Below are positions 15,966-24,370 of a DNA stretch of 64,000 nucleotides, one piece after another. This stretch comes from Caldicoprobacter guelmensis (GTDB lineage Bacteria; Bacillota; Clostridia; Caldicoprobacterales; Caldicoprobacteraceae): NCBI RefSeq assembly GCF_016908415.1, contig NZ_JAFBDW010000004.1:1-64000 (forward strand). Reading direction: 5' to 3'. A model generated the notes under the pieces. That model worked only from the letters and a program-made list of their open reading frames with translations, made no database searches and was not told the DNA's origin. The stretch's first letter is position 1. Each line of letters begins with the position of its first letter. A program made the position numbers and the translations under genes.

Positions 15966-17048
15966 ATGTCTGAAAAGTTGAAGGTAGCTATACTGTTTGG
16001 TGGTCAATCGGGTGAACACGAGGTTTCCCTCATGTCGTGTACTTCAGTGGTAAAAAACATGGATCGTGACAAGTATGATATATACTTTATAGGCATTACT
16101 AAAACAGGCAAATGGCTCCTGTTTGAGGGAGATGTGGAGGACATACAAAACGGAAAATGGGAAGCTGGGGCGCAGCCCATAGTGTTTCCCGGAGATCCTT
16201 CATTCAAGGGCTTTTTTCTTGTGGCTAACCCTTCTAAAATATACAAAGTGGATGTGGTTTTTCCAATAATGCATGGGCCTCATGCCGAGGATGGGACTAT
16301 ACAGGGTCTGCTGGAGCTGGCTAACATCCCTTACGTGGGATGTGATGTGGTGGCTTCTTCAGTGGCCATGGATAAAGCTATGGCAAAGGCGGTTTTTGAT
16401 AGCTTTGGCTTGCCTCAAGGTAAGTATCTGGTTGTGCTAAGGCAAGAGTTTGAACAAAAGCTGCAGGATGTGATAGAAGCCATTGAATCGAAATTGGGTT
16501 ACCCCTGTTTTGTAAAGCCATCCAATATGGGTTCCAGCGTGGGAATTACAAAAGCGCATGACAGGCAAGAGCTTATTGATGGATTGAAAGAGGCGGGGCG
16601 GTATGATCGAAAGATTGTGGTGGAAGCGTTTATAAACTGCAGGGAGATTGAATGCGCTGTGTTGGGTAACAATGACCCTCAGGCATCGGTATTGGGAGAA
16701 ATCATCCCGTGCAATGAATTTTACGATTACAACGCAAAATACTTTGATGATGGGAAGTCGCGCCTCATTATACCGGCTGACCTGCCGCAGGAAAAAACCC
16801 AGGAGATACGGCAGTTGGCCATAAAGGCATACAAAGCGTTGGATTGTAGCGGAATGGCCAGGGTAGATTTCTTTGTTGAAAAGGATACCTTGCAGGTGTT
16901 TATAAACGAGGTCAATACTATACCTGGCTTCACCAGAATAAGCATGTATCCTAAATTGTGGGAAGCAACGGGTGTGCCGTATTCCAGGCTCATAGATCGC
17001 TTAATAGAGCTTGCTATGGATCGGTTTAAGGAAAAGCATCCTCAATGA
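15966..17048 (+). CDS. ddl: D-alanine--D-alanine ligase
   Basis: Joins two D-Ala residues with ATP for the peptidoglycan pentapeptide. The 360-residue ATP-grasp protein shows FGGQSGEHEVSLMS near the N-terminus, FPIMHGPHAEDGTIQGLLELANIPYVG, the glycine-rich KPSNMGSSVGITKA and the metal-binding FINEVNTIPGFT. A D-Ala specific Tyr lies in NEFYDYNAKYFDDGK, so a D-Lac or D-Ser ligase is unlikely. Start ATG 15966 follows GAGGAGGAAGGG. The stop overlaps the longest murI frame. Confidence 0.95.
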   Translation: MSEKLKVAILFGGQSGEHEVSLMSCTSVVKNMDRDKYDIYFIGITKTGKWLLFEGDVEDIQNGKWEAGAQPIVFPGDPSFKGFFLVANPSKIYKVDVVFPIMHGPHAEDGTIQGLLELANIPYVGCDVVASSVAMDKAMAKAVFDSFGLPQGKYLVVLRQEFEQKLQDVIEAIESKLGYPCFVKPSNMGSSVGITKAHDRQELIDGLKEAGRYDRKIVVEAFINCREIECAVLGNNDPQASVLGEIIPCNEFYDYNAKYFDDGKSRLIIPADLPQEKTQEIRQLAIKAYKALDCSGMARVDFFVEKDTLQVFINEVNTIPGFTRISMYPKLWEATGVPYSRLIDRLIELAMDRFKEKHPQ

Positions 17049-17062
17049 AGGGAGATTGGGCG

Positions 17063-17869
17063 GTGGATTTAAGGCCTATAGGAGTATTTGATTCAGGACT
17101 GGGCGGCTTGACGGTGATGAAAGAGTTGATGGCTCAGCTTCCTTACGAAAATATTATATACTTTGGCGATACGGCGCGCCTCCCATATGGCACCCGTTCG
17201 AGGGAGACCATTATTAAGTATTCCATGCAGTGTATACGGTTTCTCCTTACTCAGAACATAAAGGTAGTGGTAATTGCTTGTAATACAGCAAGCTCAATGG
17301 CTCTTGATGCCGTAAGAGAGGTTTTTGATATCCCTATAATAGGGGTTGTTAAACCCGGCGCGGCAGCTGCTGTTAAAGCTACGCGCAATGGCAGGGTGGG
17401 CATAATAGGTACTGAGGCTACAGTACAAAGCGGCTCATATGCGCGGGCGATTGCTAGTTTGGATTCACATATACAGACTCGCAGCATAGCCTGTTCTTTG
17501 TTTGTACCTATAGTGGAAGAAGGGTGGAGTGACACGCCTATAGCTTATTTAACTGCCGAGAGATATCTTGGGCCTTTGAAGGAGTGGGGTGCCGACACAC
17601 TTATACTAGGATGTACCCATTATCCTTTGCTTATGGATACCATCTCAAAGGTCATGGGCCCTGATGTAATATTGGTTAATCCTGCGATAGGGACGGCTCT
17701 TGAAGTTAAGCGGATTTTGGAACAGAGGGATATGCTCAATAAAAGCGGTCAAGAGCCCGAATATCTCTATTATTTAAGTGATTTTAGCCAACGATTTAAA
17801 CAAATAGGCAGCCGTTTTTTAAACAGGGAAATAGAATATGCTGGCAAGGTGGATATTGAAAACTATTAA
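17063..17869 (+). CDS. murI: Glutamate racemase MurI
   Basis: Makes D-glutamate for peptidoglycan by a two-cysteine mechanism. The motifs are IGVFDSGLGGLTVMKEL, the first catalytic Cys in IACNTASS and the second in LGCTHYPLL. GTG 17063 has GGGAG 7 bp upstream and gives MDLRPIGVFDSG; ATG 17045 overlaps the ddl stop by 4 bp and would add six residues. Either is possible. Grouping with ddl puts two D-amino-acid cell-wall steps in one operon. Confidence 0.94.
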   Translation: MDLRPIGVFDSGLGGLTVMKELMAQLPYENIIYFGDTARLPYGTRSRETIIKYSMQCIRFLLTQNIKVVVIACNTASSMALDAVREVFDIPIIGVVKPGAAAAVKATRNGRVGIIGTEATVQSGSYARAIASLDSHIQTRSIACSLFVPIVEEGWSDTPIAYLTAERYLGPLKEWGADTLILGCTHYPLLMDTISKVMGPDVILVNPAIGTALEVKRILEQRDMLNKSGQEPEYLYYLSDFSQRFKQIGSRFLNREIEYAGKVDIENY

Positions 17870-17888
17870 AAAAAGGAGGAAGAGGATT

Positions 17889-18536
17889 ATGAAAATAACT
17901 TGGTTTGGACATGCCTGTTTTAAATTGGTTTCAGACTCTGGAGTGGTTGTAATTACTGACCCGTTTGATGAAACCGTAGGATATAGGCTTCCCAATGAAC
18001 AGGCTGATGTTGTCACAGTGAGCCATCAGCATTTTGACCATAATTATGTGCAGGGAATACGGGGTAATCCAGAGGTAGTGGACAAGATAGGGAATTTTTA
18101 CATAAAGGATATATCCATTAAGGGAGTAAAGAGCTATCACGATGACCAGGGTGGTAGCAAAAGGGGTATAAACATAATATATGTATTGTACATAGATGGA
18201 ATAAAGGTATGCCATTTGGGAGATTTAGGACATGCCCTTTCGAATGACCAGGTTGAGCAAATAGGAAAAGTGGACGTGCTGCTCATTCCTGTGGGTGGAA
18301 CCTATACCATCGGTGCAAGTACAGCGGCTAACGTGGTATCGTCCTTAAAGCCTTCCATAGTGATTCCTATGCATTATAAGACCGATAAGGTTCATTTCCC
18401 TATTGATGGCGTGGATAAATTCCTTGAGGTCATGGGAGGGGGCAATTACCTTAACAGCCATACATTGGAAGTTAAAAAGGAGGATGTGGACAGCAAGGAG
18501 ACCCGTGTCTTGGTACTGGAGTACAAATCCCACTAA
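17889..18536 (+). CDS. UPF0173 metallo-beta-lactamase-fold hydrolase
   Basis: A 215-residue MBL-fold protein of the YtkL/UPF0173 group. The metal-binding HxHxDH motif is present as SHQHFDHN, with further ligands in HLGDLGH and MHYKTD near the C-terminus. ATG 17889 follows AAAAGGAGGAAGAGG; the longer reading frame starts inside murI. Substrate is not known for the family. It lies 19 bp after murI and is probably co-transcribed. Confidence 0.88.
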   Translation: MKITWFGHACFKLVSDSGVVVITDPFDETVGYRLPNEQADVVTVSHQHFDHNYVQGIRGNPEVVDKIGNFYIKDISIKGVKSYHDDQGGSKRGINIIYVLYIDGIKVCHLGDLGHALSNDQVEQIGKVDVLLIPVGGTYTIGASTAANVVSSLKPSIVIPMHYKTDKVHFPIDGVDKFLEVMGGGNYLNSHTLEVKKEDVDSKETRVLVLEYKSH

Positions 18537-18543
18537 AAATTCC

Positions 18544-18571
18544 TTGACAATGAGATTTAAAGCTGTATAAA
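18544..18571 (+). promoter_or_regulatory. Promoter of pyrG
   Basis: TTGACA (18544-18549) and TATAAA (18566-18571) with 16 bp between. No attenuator hairpin is apparent in the short leader. Confidence 0.65.
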
Positions 18572-18619
18572 ATTGATGGTTGTAGAAATTTGCTGAAGCA
18601 TGTTTCGGAGGGGGATACA

Positions 18620-20230
18620 GTGGCTAAATTCATATTCATCACCGGAGGGGTGGTGTCTTCTCTCGGGAAAGGGATAACCGCTGCGTCTTTAGGAAGGTTG
18701 TTGAAAAGCAGGGGGTTGAGGGTTTCCATCCAGAAATTCGACCCCTATATTAATGTTGACCCGGGTACGATGAGTCCATATCAACACGGGGAAGTTTTTG
18801 TCACTGAAGATGGTGCCGAGACCGATTTAGACCTGGGGCATTACGAACGGTTTATAGATGAGAATTTAAGTAAGAATAACAACGTGACTGCTGGAAAGAT
18901 TTACTGGTCAGTCATTAACAAGGAACGTCGAGGGGATTACCTTGGAGGCACAGTTCAGGTGATTCCCCATGTGACTAACGAGATAAAGGATAGGATTTTC
19001 CGCGTAGCGCAGGAGTCAAATGTGGATGTGGTAATCACTGAGATTGGTGGTACGGTGGGAGATATTGAGAGCCTACCTTTTTTGGAGGCCATCCGTCAAA
19101 TCAAGTGGGAAGTAGGGGCAGACAATTGCATGTATATACATGTTACTCTGGTCCCATATCTGGGTAAGGCAGGAGAACTCAAGACCAAACCTACTCAGCA
19201 CAGCGTTAAAGAGCTACGCAGCATAGGTATACAGCCTGATGTAATAGTGTGCAGGTCTGAAAAGCCACTCAGCCGGGAACTTAAGGAAAAGATAGGACTG
19301 TTTTGCAACGTTGAAGCTAGGCAGGTGGTACAAAACCTGGATGCCGATAATTTATATGAGGTACCCTTGCTGCTCAAAAAAGAGGGACTGGATGACCTGG
19401 TGATTGAAAGGTTGAAGCTCAACTGTGGACAAGCTGATTTGGATGAATGGTGTGAAATGGTAAGGCGCATGAAAAATTTAAAAAACAAGGTTGTCATCGG
19501 GCTTGTAGGCAAATATGTGGAGCTTCATGATGCGTATCTCAGTGTAGTGGAGGCACTCTCGCACGGGGGTCTTTATCATGATACCGAAGTGAATATAAAG
19601 TGGATTCATTCTGAGCAAGTAGACCAAAATAACGTGAACACCCTGTTGTCGGATGTAGATGGAATATTGGTGCCGGGAGGCTTTGGGGATCGAGGCATAG
19701 AAGGTAAGATGTACGCCAGCAGGTATGCCAGGGAAAACAAAATTCCTTATTTTGGGATATGTTTGGGTATGCAGCTGGCAGTAGTTGAATTTGCACGAAA
19801 TGTGGTGGGGCTTGCCGGTGCTAATAGTACTGAATTTGATCCCAATACCCCCTATCCTGTGATACACCTTATGCCGGAGCAGGAAAAAGTGTACCTAAAA
19901 GGTGGGACCATGCGATTGGGAAGATATCCGTGCAAGACTTTGGACAATACGTTGCTTAGAAAGGCTTATGGACAGGAGGTTGTAGAGGAGCGACATCGGC
20001 ATAGGTATGAATACAATAACAGCTTTAGAGATATACTTTCATCTCACGGACTTATTGTTTCAGGTATTTCGCCGGACAATCGTCTGGTGGAAGCGGTGGA
20101 ATTGGTTGGTCATCCTTGGTTTGTGGGTGTTCAGTATCATCCTGAATTTAAGTCTCGTCCTAATAGGCCACATCCTCTATTTAGGGATTTTGTAGGGGCT
20201 GCTTTGAGATATAGAAATTGCAAGAAATAA
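18620..20230 (+). CDS. pyrG: CTP synthase
   Basis: Converts UTP to CTP using glutamine and ATP. GTG 18620, behind GGAGGGGG, gives 536 residues beginning MAKFIFITGGVVSSLGKGITAASLG, the synthetase nucleotide-binding motif. The C-terminal class I glutaminase domain has the Cys in YFGICLGMQLAV and the His-Glu pair in VQYHPEFKS. It has its own promoter and terminator. In B. subtilis pyrG is also near rho and rpmE, so the neighbourhood is conserved. Confidence 0.97.
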   Translation: MAKFIFITGGVVSSLGKGITAASLGRLLKSRGLRVSIQKFDPYINVDPGTMSPYQHGEVFVTEDGAETDLDLGHYERFIDENLSKNNNVTAGKIYWSVINKERRGDYLGGTVQVIPHVTNEIKDRIFRVAQESNVDVVITEIGGTVGDIESLPFLEAIRQIKWEVGADNCMYIHVTLVPYLGKAGELKTKPTQHSVKELRSIGIQPDVIVCRSEKPLSRELKEKIGLFCNVEARQVVQNLDADNLYEVPLLLKKEGLDDLVIERLKLNCGQADLDEWCEMVRRMKNLKNKVVIGLVGKYVELHDAYLSVVEALSHGGLYHDTEVNIKWIHSEQVDQNNVNTLLSDVDGILVPGGFGDRGIEGKMYASRYARENKIPYFGICLGMQLAVVEFARNVVGLAGANSTEFDPNTPYPVIHLMPEQEKVYLKGGTMRLGRYPCKTLDNTLLRKAYGQEVVEERHRHRYEYNNSFRDILSSHGLIVSGISPDNRLVEAVELVGHPWFVGVQYHPEFKSRPNRPHPLFRDFVGAALRYRNCKK

Positions 20231-20250
20231 TAAGGGACTTAATTTTTGTG

Positions 20251-20283
20251 GAACCCTGCTAATTTTAAGTGGGGTTTTTTTGT
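20251..20283 (+). terminator. Terminator after pyrG
   Basis: AACCC and GGGTT pair around an AT-rich loop, followed by seven T. Confidence 0.7.
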
Positions 20284-20294
20284 GAATTTTTTTG

Positions 20295-20323
20295 TTGACA
20301 GCTTAAGTGTTTTAGATTATGAT
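20295..20323 (+). promoter_or_regulatory. Consensus promoter far upstream of rho
   Basis: TTGACA (20295-20300) and TATGAT (20318-20323) with a 17-bp spacer, right after the pyrG terminator. The rho start is about 405 bp downstream, with no other sizeable gene between. Confidence 0.75.
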
Positions 20324-20329
20324 ATCTCT

Positions 20330-20736
20330 AAACTGTTCATAATACCATATTTGTGGGTACCCTTGGCTGCCTTTCAAATCTACTTTCTCAGATGGGAAAG
20401 TTTAACTTTACACAAAAGCTTAAGTTTTGTCCAATTTGCTTTTGTAGTGTTTATAATAAAAGGTGTTTTGGGTTAAAAGGTAGTGTGGTAAATATAGTTG
20501 TATTATGTTGAAAAGCTGTGCCTTATACGAGCGTTTTTATACTATTTCTAGATGTTAGGGTATGGCTGTATGAAAGACGAGAAGCTGGAAATAATATGGA
20601 AGTGAAAAAAACGTATTCCCGTCGGCATTTGAAAAAGCATCCCCGTGTTCATGATATTCCTGTGCTTGTATAAATCCAACTACTACTAAAAATACAGCAA
20701 ATAAAAATTCCACACAGAAAGCGAGGAGAAAGGACT
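20330..20736 (+). other. Long 5' leader of rho
   Basis: About 400 nt of transcribed but largely non-coding sequence. It contains a small hairpin (ACAAAA/TTTTGT at about 20411-20430), a weaker second -10 (TATAAT near 20452), two tiny overlapping ORFs (20570-20605 and 20596-20673) and no T-run terminator. Rho genes in Escherichia coli and B. subtilis are autoregulated through their leaders, so this leader is a plausible site of Rho-dependent feedback. A 76-codon frame at 20246 is rejected as a gene. Confidence 0.5.
20596..20673 (+). CDS. Possible 25-aa basic leader peptide of rho
   Basis: ATG 20596 opens a 25-codon frame, MEVKKTYSRRHLKK and onward, rich in Lys, Arg and His, ending 63 bp before rho. 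A second 11-codon frame (20570-20605) overlaps its start. The ribosome-binding site (AGCTGGA) is weak. It resembles the rhoL leader-peptide arrangement of E. coli in position only. Confidence 0.25.
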   Translation: MEVKKTYSRRHLKKHPRVHDIPVLV

Positions 20737-22881
20737 TTGGATTTAAGTAGATTTGATTTAAATAATTTGGAAAACAACAACATATTTGAGCTTAGGGAAT
20801 TTGGCAAGGAAATAGGGGTAAAAGGTGTTACCAGATATAAAAAGGCTGAACTCATTGAGCGTATAAAGACAAGGCTAAGGGAAATAGCTGAGGAGCAGCA
20901 GAGGGAGTGGCTTGCCCAAAAGCAGGGAGAACGGGGCGGACTTCTCCTAAGGGGAGAGGTTCAACCTTTCGATGAGAATGCTCAGCAGATGACGCAGCAG
21001 GAAACTGAGCAGGATCAAACTGTGCAAAAAGAGTGGCAAATTGCCCAGCTTGAGCAGGAAGAACAGGGTAGTGAAATCGTGCAACAGGAGAAGGAAGAAA
21101 GGCTGGTCGAGCAACAGACGGAACAGCAGACGGTGCAGAAAGAGCCGGCTATTCAGCTGCAGCAGGAAACTGCTCAGCCTAAGCCTACTAGAAGGGGACG
21201 GCCCAGAAAAAAGAAAGTAGAGTTAATACAGCGAGAGGATACAAAGGGTGAAGAAGCTGCTCAGCAGCTGCACTTGCTTGATCAGGTGGAGCAGCAGGCA
21301 CAAAAAGGTGTAGATGAAAAGCGGGAAGATTTAGAGCAACGACATGTGCATATGGTAAAGCAGGACCAAGAGGAAGTGCAGGTTCAAAAGGCTGAGCAGC
21401 TTGAGGAGAGACAATTAGAACAAGAAGGGGTCAAGCCTCAGGAAAAGCCTATACCTGAGGAACAGCAGGCACAGGCTGAAGACGTACGTCAATCCGAAGA
21501 ACGACAGGTACAGGATGGTGAACGATACCAAATAGAAGAACAACCAGAGCAGCAGGAAGAAAGGGATAAAGCTGTTGCGGCGCGTAAAAAGGAGGACCTG
21601 CTGGAAAGAATTATTACAGATAGGGAGGAGTATGAAAGACAGGTTGCCTATGCCCGTAAATACTTTAACACTTCCAACCCTGCTGTGCCCATTCTGCTTA
21701 GCACAGGTGAGTGCGGTGATGCTAAGGGCGTATTGGAAGTGCTGCCGGATGGTTATGGATTCCTACGTGCCGAGAACTATATGCCGGGTAGTAAAGACGT
21801 ATATGTTTCCCAATCGCAGATACGACGTTTTAATCTTAAAACCGGGGACCTGGTAGAAGGCAAGACCCGTCCTGCAAAAGAGGGCGAAAAATTTCAAGCG
21901 CTTCTCTATGTGACCGCAGTTAACGGCGAAAACCCTGAAAAAGCCACTCAGAGAAAGCCTTTTGATGAGCTGACGCCCATATTCCCCAATGAGCGCATAA
22001 CATTGGAGAATCCCAAGAATCCCAAAGAGCTGGCTACGCGGCTTATTGACCTTATAGCCCCTATAGGAAAGGGGCAGAGGGGATTGATCGTATCACCTCC
22101 GAAAGCAGGAAAAACTACCCTGCTCAAAAAGATTGCCGATAGCATTGCAACCAATTACCCTGACATATATCTCATAGTATTGCTTATAGATGAACGGCCT
22201 GAAGAGGTTACCGATATGCAGAGGTCTATAAAAGGAGACGTGGTGTATTCCACTTTTGATGAGCTGCCTGAGCATCATACAAAAGTGGCCGAGATGGTTT
22301 TGGAACGTGCTCAAAGGCTGGTGGAGCACGGCAGGGATGTGGTAATACTGCTGGATAGCCTTACTCGCCTGGCTCGTGCTTATAACCTCACCGTTCCGGC
22401 AACCGGTAAGATATTATCAGGCGGTATTGACTCAGCGGCCCTTCATAAACCCAAGAGGTTCTTTGGCGCAGCACGCAATATTGAAGAGGGCGGCAGCTTA
22501 ACCATTATTGCTACTGCCTTGATAGACACGGGCAGCCGTATGGATGAAGTGATATATGAAGAATTTAAAGGTACGGGCAACATGGAAATCCATTTGGATA
22601 GAAAGCTTTCTGAAAAGAGAATCTTCCCGGCTATTGACATCTTCAAGTCGGGTACGCGAAGGGAAGAGCTGTTGCTCAGCCAGAGGGAACTGGAGTGCGT
22701 ATGGGCCATACGCAAGAATTTAAGCGAAGGGCGGCCAGACAGGGTAATCGAAATTATAATCAATGACCTGCTGCGTACCAATTCCAATGAAGAGTTTATA
22801 GATTTAATGCTTGAGCACTTTGAAAAGATGGAGAGAGATGGATATTTTGTCGAGCGCGACAGCTATTACAGCTATCGATAA
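20737..22881 (+). CDS. rho: Transcription termination factor Rho with long Gln/Glu-rich insertion
   Basis: Hexameric RNA-dependent ATPase that releases untranslated transcripts. At 714 residues it is about 290 longer than E. coli Rho. Order: Rho_N helical module (about 8-50, FELREFGKEIGVKGVTRYKKAEL), a low-complexity insertion (about 55-300) dominated by Gln and Glu with a basic patch RRGRPRKKK, the cold-shock-like RNA-binding domain (about 325-400, GVLEVLPDGYGFLR), then the ATPase domain with P-loop SPPKAGKTTLLKK (about 449-461) and VILLDSLTRLARAYN. All core motifs are intact. The TTG start follows GAGGAGAAAGGA. Insertions at this place occur in actinobacterial and clostridial Rho; that of Clostridium botulinum is prion-forming. 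The effect here is inferred. Confidence 0.96.
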   Translation: MDLSRFDLNNLENNNIFELREFGKEIGVKGVTRYKKAELIERIKTRLREIAEEQQREWLAQKQGERGGLLLRGEVQPFDENAQQMTQQETEQDQTVQKEWQIAQLEQEEQGSEIVQQEKEERLVEQQTEQQTVQKEPAIQLQQETAQPKPTRRGRPRKKKVELIQREDTKGEEAAQQLHLLDQVEQQAQKGVDEKREDLEQRHVHMVKQDQEEVQVQKAEQLEERQLEQEGVKPQEKPIPEEQQAQAEDVRQSEERQVQDGERYQIEEQPEQQEERDKAVAARKKEDLLERIITDREEYERQVAYARKYFNTSNPAVPILLSTGECGDAKGVLEVLPDGYGFLRAENYMPGSKDVYVSQSQIRRFNLKTGDLVEGKTRPAKEGEKFQALLYVTAVNGENPEKATQRKPFDELTPIFPNERITLENPKNPKELATRLIDLIAPIGKGQRGLIVSPPKAGKTTLLKKIADSIATNYPDIYLIVLLIDERPEEVTDMQRSIKGDVVYSTFDELPEHHTKVAEMVLERAQRLVEHGRDVVILLDSLTRLARAYNLTVPATGKILSGGIDSAALHKPKRFFGAARNIEEGGSLTIIATALIDTGSRMDEVIYEEFKGTGNMEIHLDRKLSEKRIFPAIDIFKSGTRREELLLSQRELECVWAIRKNLSEGRPDRVIEIIINDLLRTNSNEEFIDLMLEHFEKMERDGYFVERDSYYSYR

Positions 22882-22906
22882 AATAGTGGTGGGGTATGGG
22901 TAAATC

Positions 22907-23971
22907 ATGATAAATATAAGTCCACGACATAGGAAGTATTTAAAAGGCGTAGCATGGATAGCGCTGGTTTTACTGCTGATATTCTTTCTACTCATCAAAG
23001 TTTTACCGTATGTTGCTCCCTTTGTAGTAGCCATGTTTATAACCTTTATCATTGAACGTCCGATCAGGTTTTTGACAGTCAAGGTCAAGTTACGCCGGGG
23101 AGCGGCGGTGGGCTTAGTTCTCCTACTTTTTACCCTGATTACAGGTGGAATTGTAGTACTCATTTTTGCAGAACTGATCAATGAGATATGGCGTTTAACA
23201 AGGGAGATACCCAGTACTCAAGTGGTTAAAGAGTATATAGATGTATTGCTGGGCAGGATACAGACCTTGTATTTGAGCCTGCCTGCCGAGCTTGAAAGAA
23301 CCATAAGGGACAGCCTGGGCTCTCTTGTGGGGAGCATATCAGCGTTTTTACAAAGCTTGTTGAATTATCTACTCAATATGGTGAAATTTTTGCCTCAAAT
23401 GTTTCTATTTATAGTGATATCGCTGGTGGCCTCCTTTTTCATGAGCAGAGACAGGGAAAAGATTTCTCGATTTATATACAACCAAATGCCCGAGGGGTGG
23501 AGAAGCAAGGTCCGTACGGTCAAAGAGGACCTGTTTGCTGCGCTGGTGGGCTTTATGAAAGCCCAGACTGTCCTCATTTCCGTTACCTTCATTGAACTCT
23601 TGATAGGTTATACCTTAATTGGTGTAAAGTATGTCTTTTCATTTGCCCTTATAACAGCAATGGTGGATGCTCTGCCGGTGTTGGGCACCGGTACCATCCT
23701 TATCCCTGCTGCAGCCATTAACCTGATGTTGGGCAACGTTTCGAAGGCTTTTGGCTTTATAGCGCTTTATATAGTAATATTGATAGTCCGTCAGTTTTTA
23801 GAACCCAAAGTGGTGGGGCAAAGCCTGGGCCTACATCCCCTCGTTACCCTTATCTCGATATATGTAGGGTTGCAGCTTTTTGGAATCGTAGGGCTGTTTT
23901 TAGGCCCCATCATCGTAACCATTATAAAGGCTTTGCAAAAGGCCAGGATTTTGCCTCAGTGGAAGACGTAA
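22907..23971 (+). CDS. ytvI: Sporulation integral membrane protein YtvI (AI-2E transporter family)
   Basis: A 354-residue membrane protein with about eight transmembrane segments and the AI-2E/PerM family layout: two N-terminal hairpins, an amphipathic middle region, then a core containing GFMKAQTVLISVTFIELLIGYTLIGVKYVFS, DALPVLGTGTILIP and the C-terminal EPKVVGQSLGLHPLVTLISIYVGLQLFGIVGLFLGPI. The best match by memory is YtvI, produced in the mother cell under SigE in B. subtilis; the transported compound is unknown. It starts 25 bp after rho. Confidence 0.82.
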   Translation: MINISPRHRKYLKGVAWIALVLLLIFFLLIKVLPYVAPFVVAMFITFIIERPIRFLTVKVKLRRGAAVGLVLLLFTLITGGIVVLIFAELINEIWRLTREIPSTQVVKEYIDVLLGRIQTLYLSLPAELERTIRDSLGSLVGSISAFLQSLLNYLLNMVKFLPQMFLFIVISLVASFFMSRDREKISRFIYNQMPEGWRSKVRTVKEDLFAALVGFMKAQTVLISVTFIELLIGYTLIGVKYVFSFALITAMVDALPVLGTGTILIPAAAINLMLGNVSKAFGFIALYIVILIVRQFLEPKVVGQSLGLHPLVTLISIYVGLQLFGIVGLFLGPIIVTIIKALQKARILPQWKT

Positions 23972-24008
23972 AATGAGGGCAAAGCTAGTGTTTGAGGCTG
24001 AAAAAGTC

Positions 24009-24038
24009 TTGAAATCCATGTTCTCGATATGCTATACT
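24009..24038 (+). promoter_or_regulatory. Promoter of rpmE
   Basis: TTGAAA (24009-24014) and TATACT (24033-24038), spacer 18 bp, about 50 bp before rpmE. Confidence 0.6.
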
Positions 24039-24086
24039 GTAGTAGTTATAAAAGGGTTGTAATTATCAACGAAAGAGGTGACAGTG

Positions 24087-24299
24087 ATGAAGAAAGGTAT
24101 ACATCCCGAGTATGGAGAGGCCGTAGTAAGGTGTGCGTGTGGTGAGACATTTGTTACCGGCTCTACCAAAAAGGAGATCAGGGTTGAGATATGCTCTAAA
24201 TGCCATCCTTTCTTTACCGGGAAGCAAAAGCTAGTAGATACAGGAGGACGTGTGGAAAGGTTTAAGAAGAGGTATGGTCTTGATAGCGACCAGGTATGA
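24087..24299 (+). CDS. rpmE: Ribosomal protein bL31, zinc-binding form
   Basis: A 70-residue large-subunit protein bridging the 50S central protuberance and the 30S head. Four cysteines (C16, C18, C36, C39) form the zinc site, so this is the C+ paralogue that is replaced by a Cys-less form under zinc starvation in some bacteria; no zinc-free copy is in this window. ATG 24087 has GAGGTG 6 bp upstream. rho-rpmE order matches B. subtilis. Confidence 0.95.
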   Translation: MKKGIHPEYGEAVVRCACGETFVTGSTKKEIRVEICSKCHPFFTGKQKLVDTGGRVERFKKRYGLDSDQV

Positions 24300-24312
24300 A
24301 TTCCACATGAAA

Positions 24313-24349
24313 GTGCAGATTGGGGTTATACCCTGGTCTGCATTTTTGT
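24313..24349 (+). terminator. Terminator after rpmE
   Basis: TGCAGA (24314-24319) pairs with TCTGCA (24337-24342); an inner GGG/CCC arm extends the hairpin and TTTTT follows. Confidence 0.8.
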
Positions 24350-24370
24350 TTGTTTAAGGGGTGTTAATAT

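Noticed and set aside
18572..18619. A pyrimidine-sensing attenuator in the pyrG leader
   Set aside because: The leader is only about 40 nt and I find neither a hairpin with T run nor a G-run at its 5' end.
20246..20476. A 76-codon frame between pyrG and rho with a hydrophobic translation
   Set aside because: It starts inside the pyrG terminator, runs through a consensus promoter, has no ribosome-binding site and AT-driven composition.
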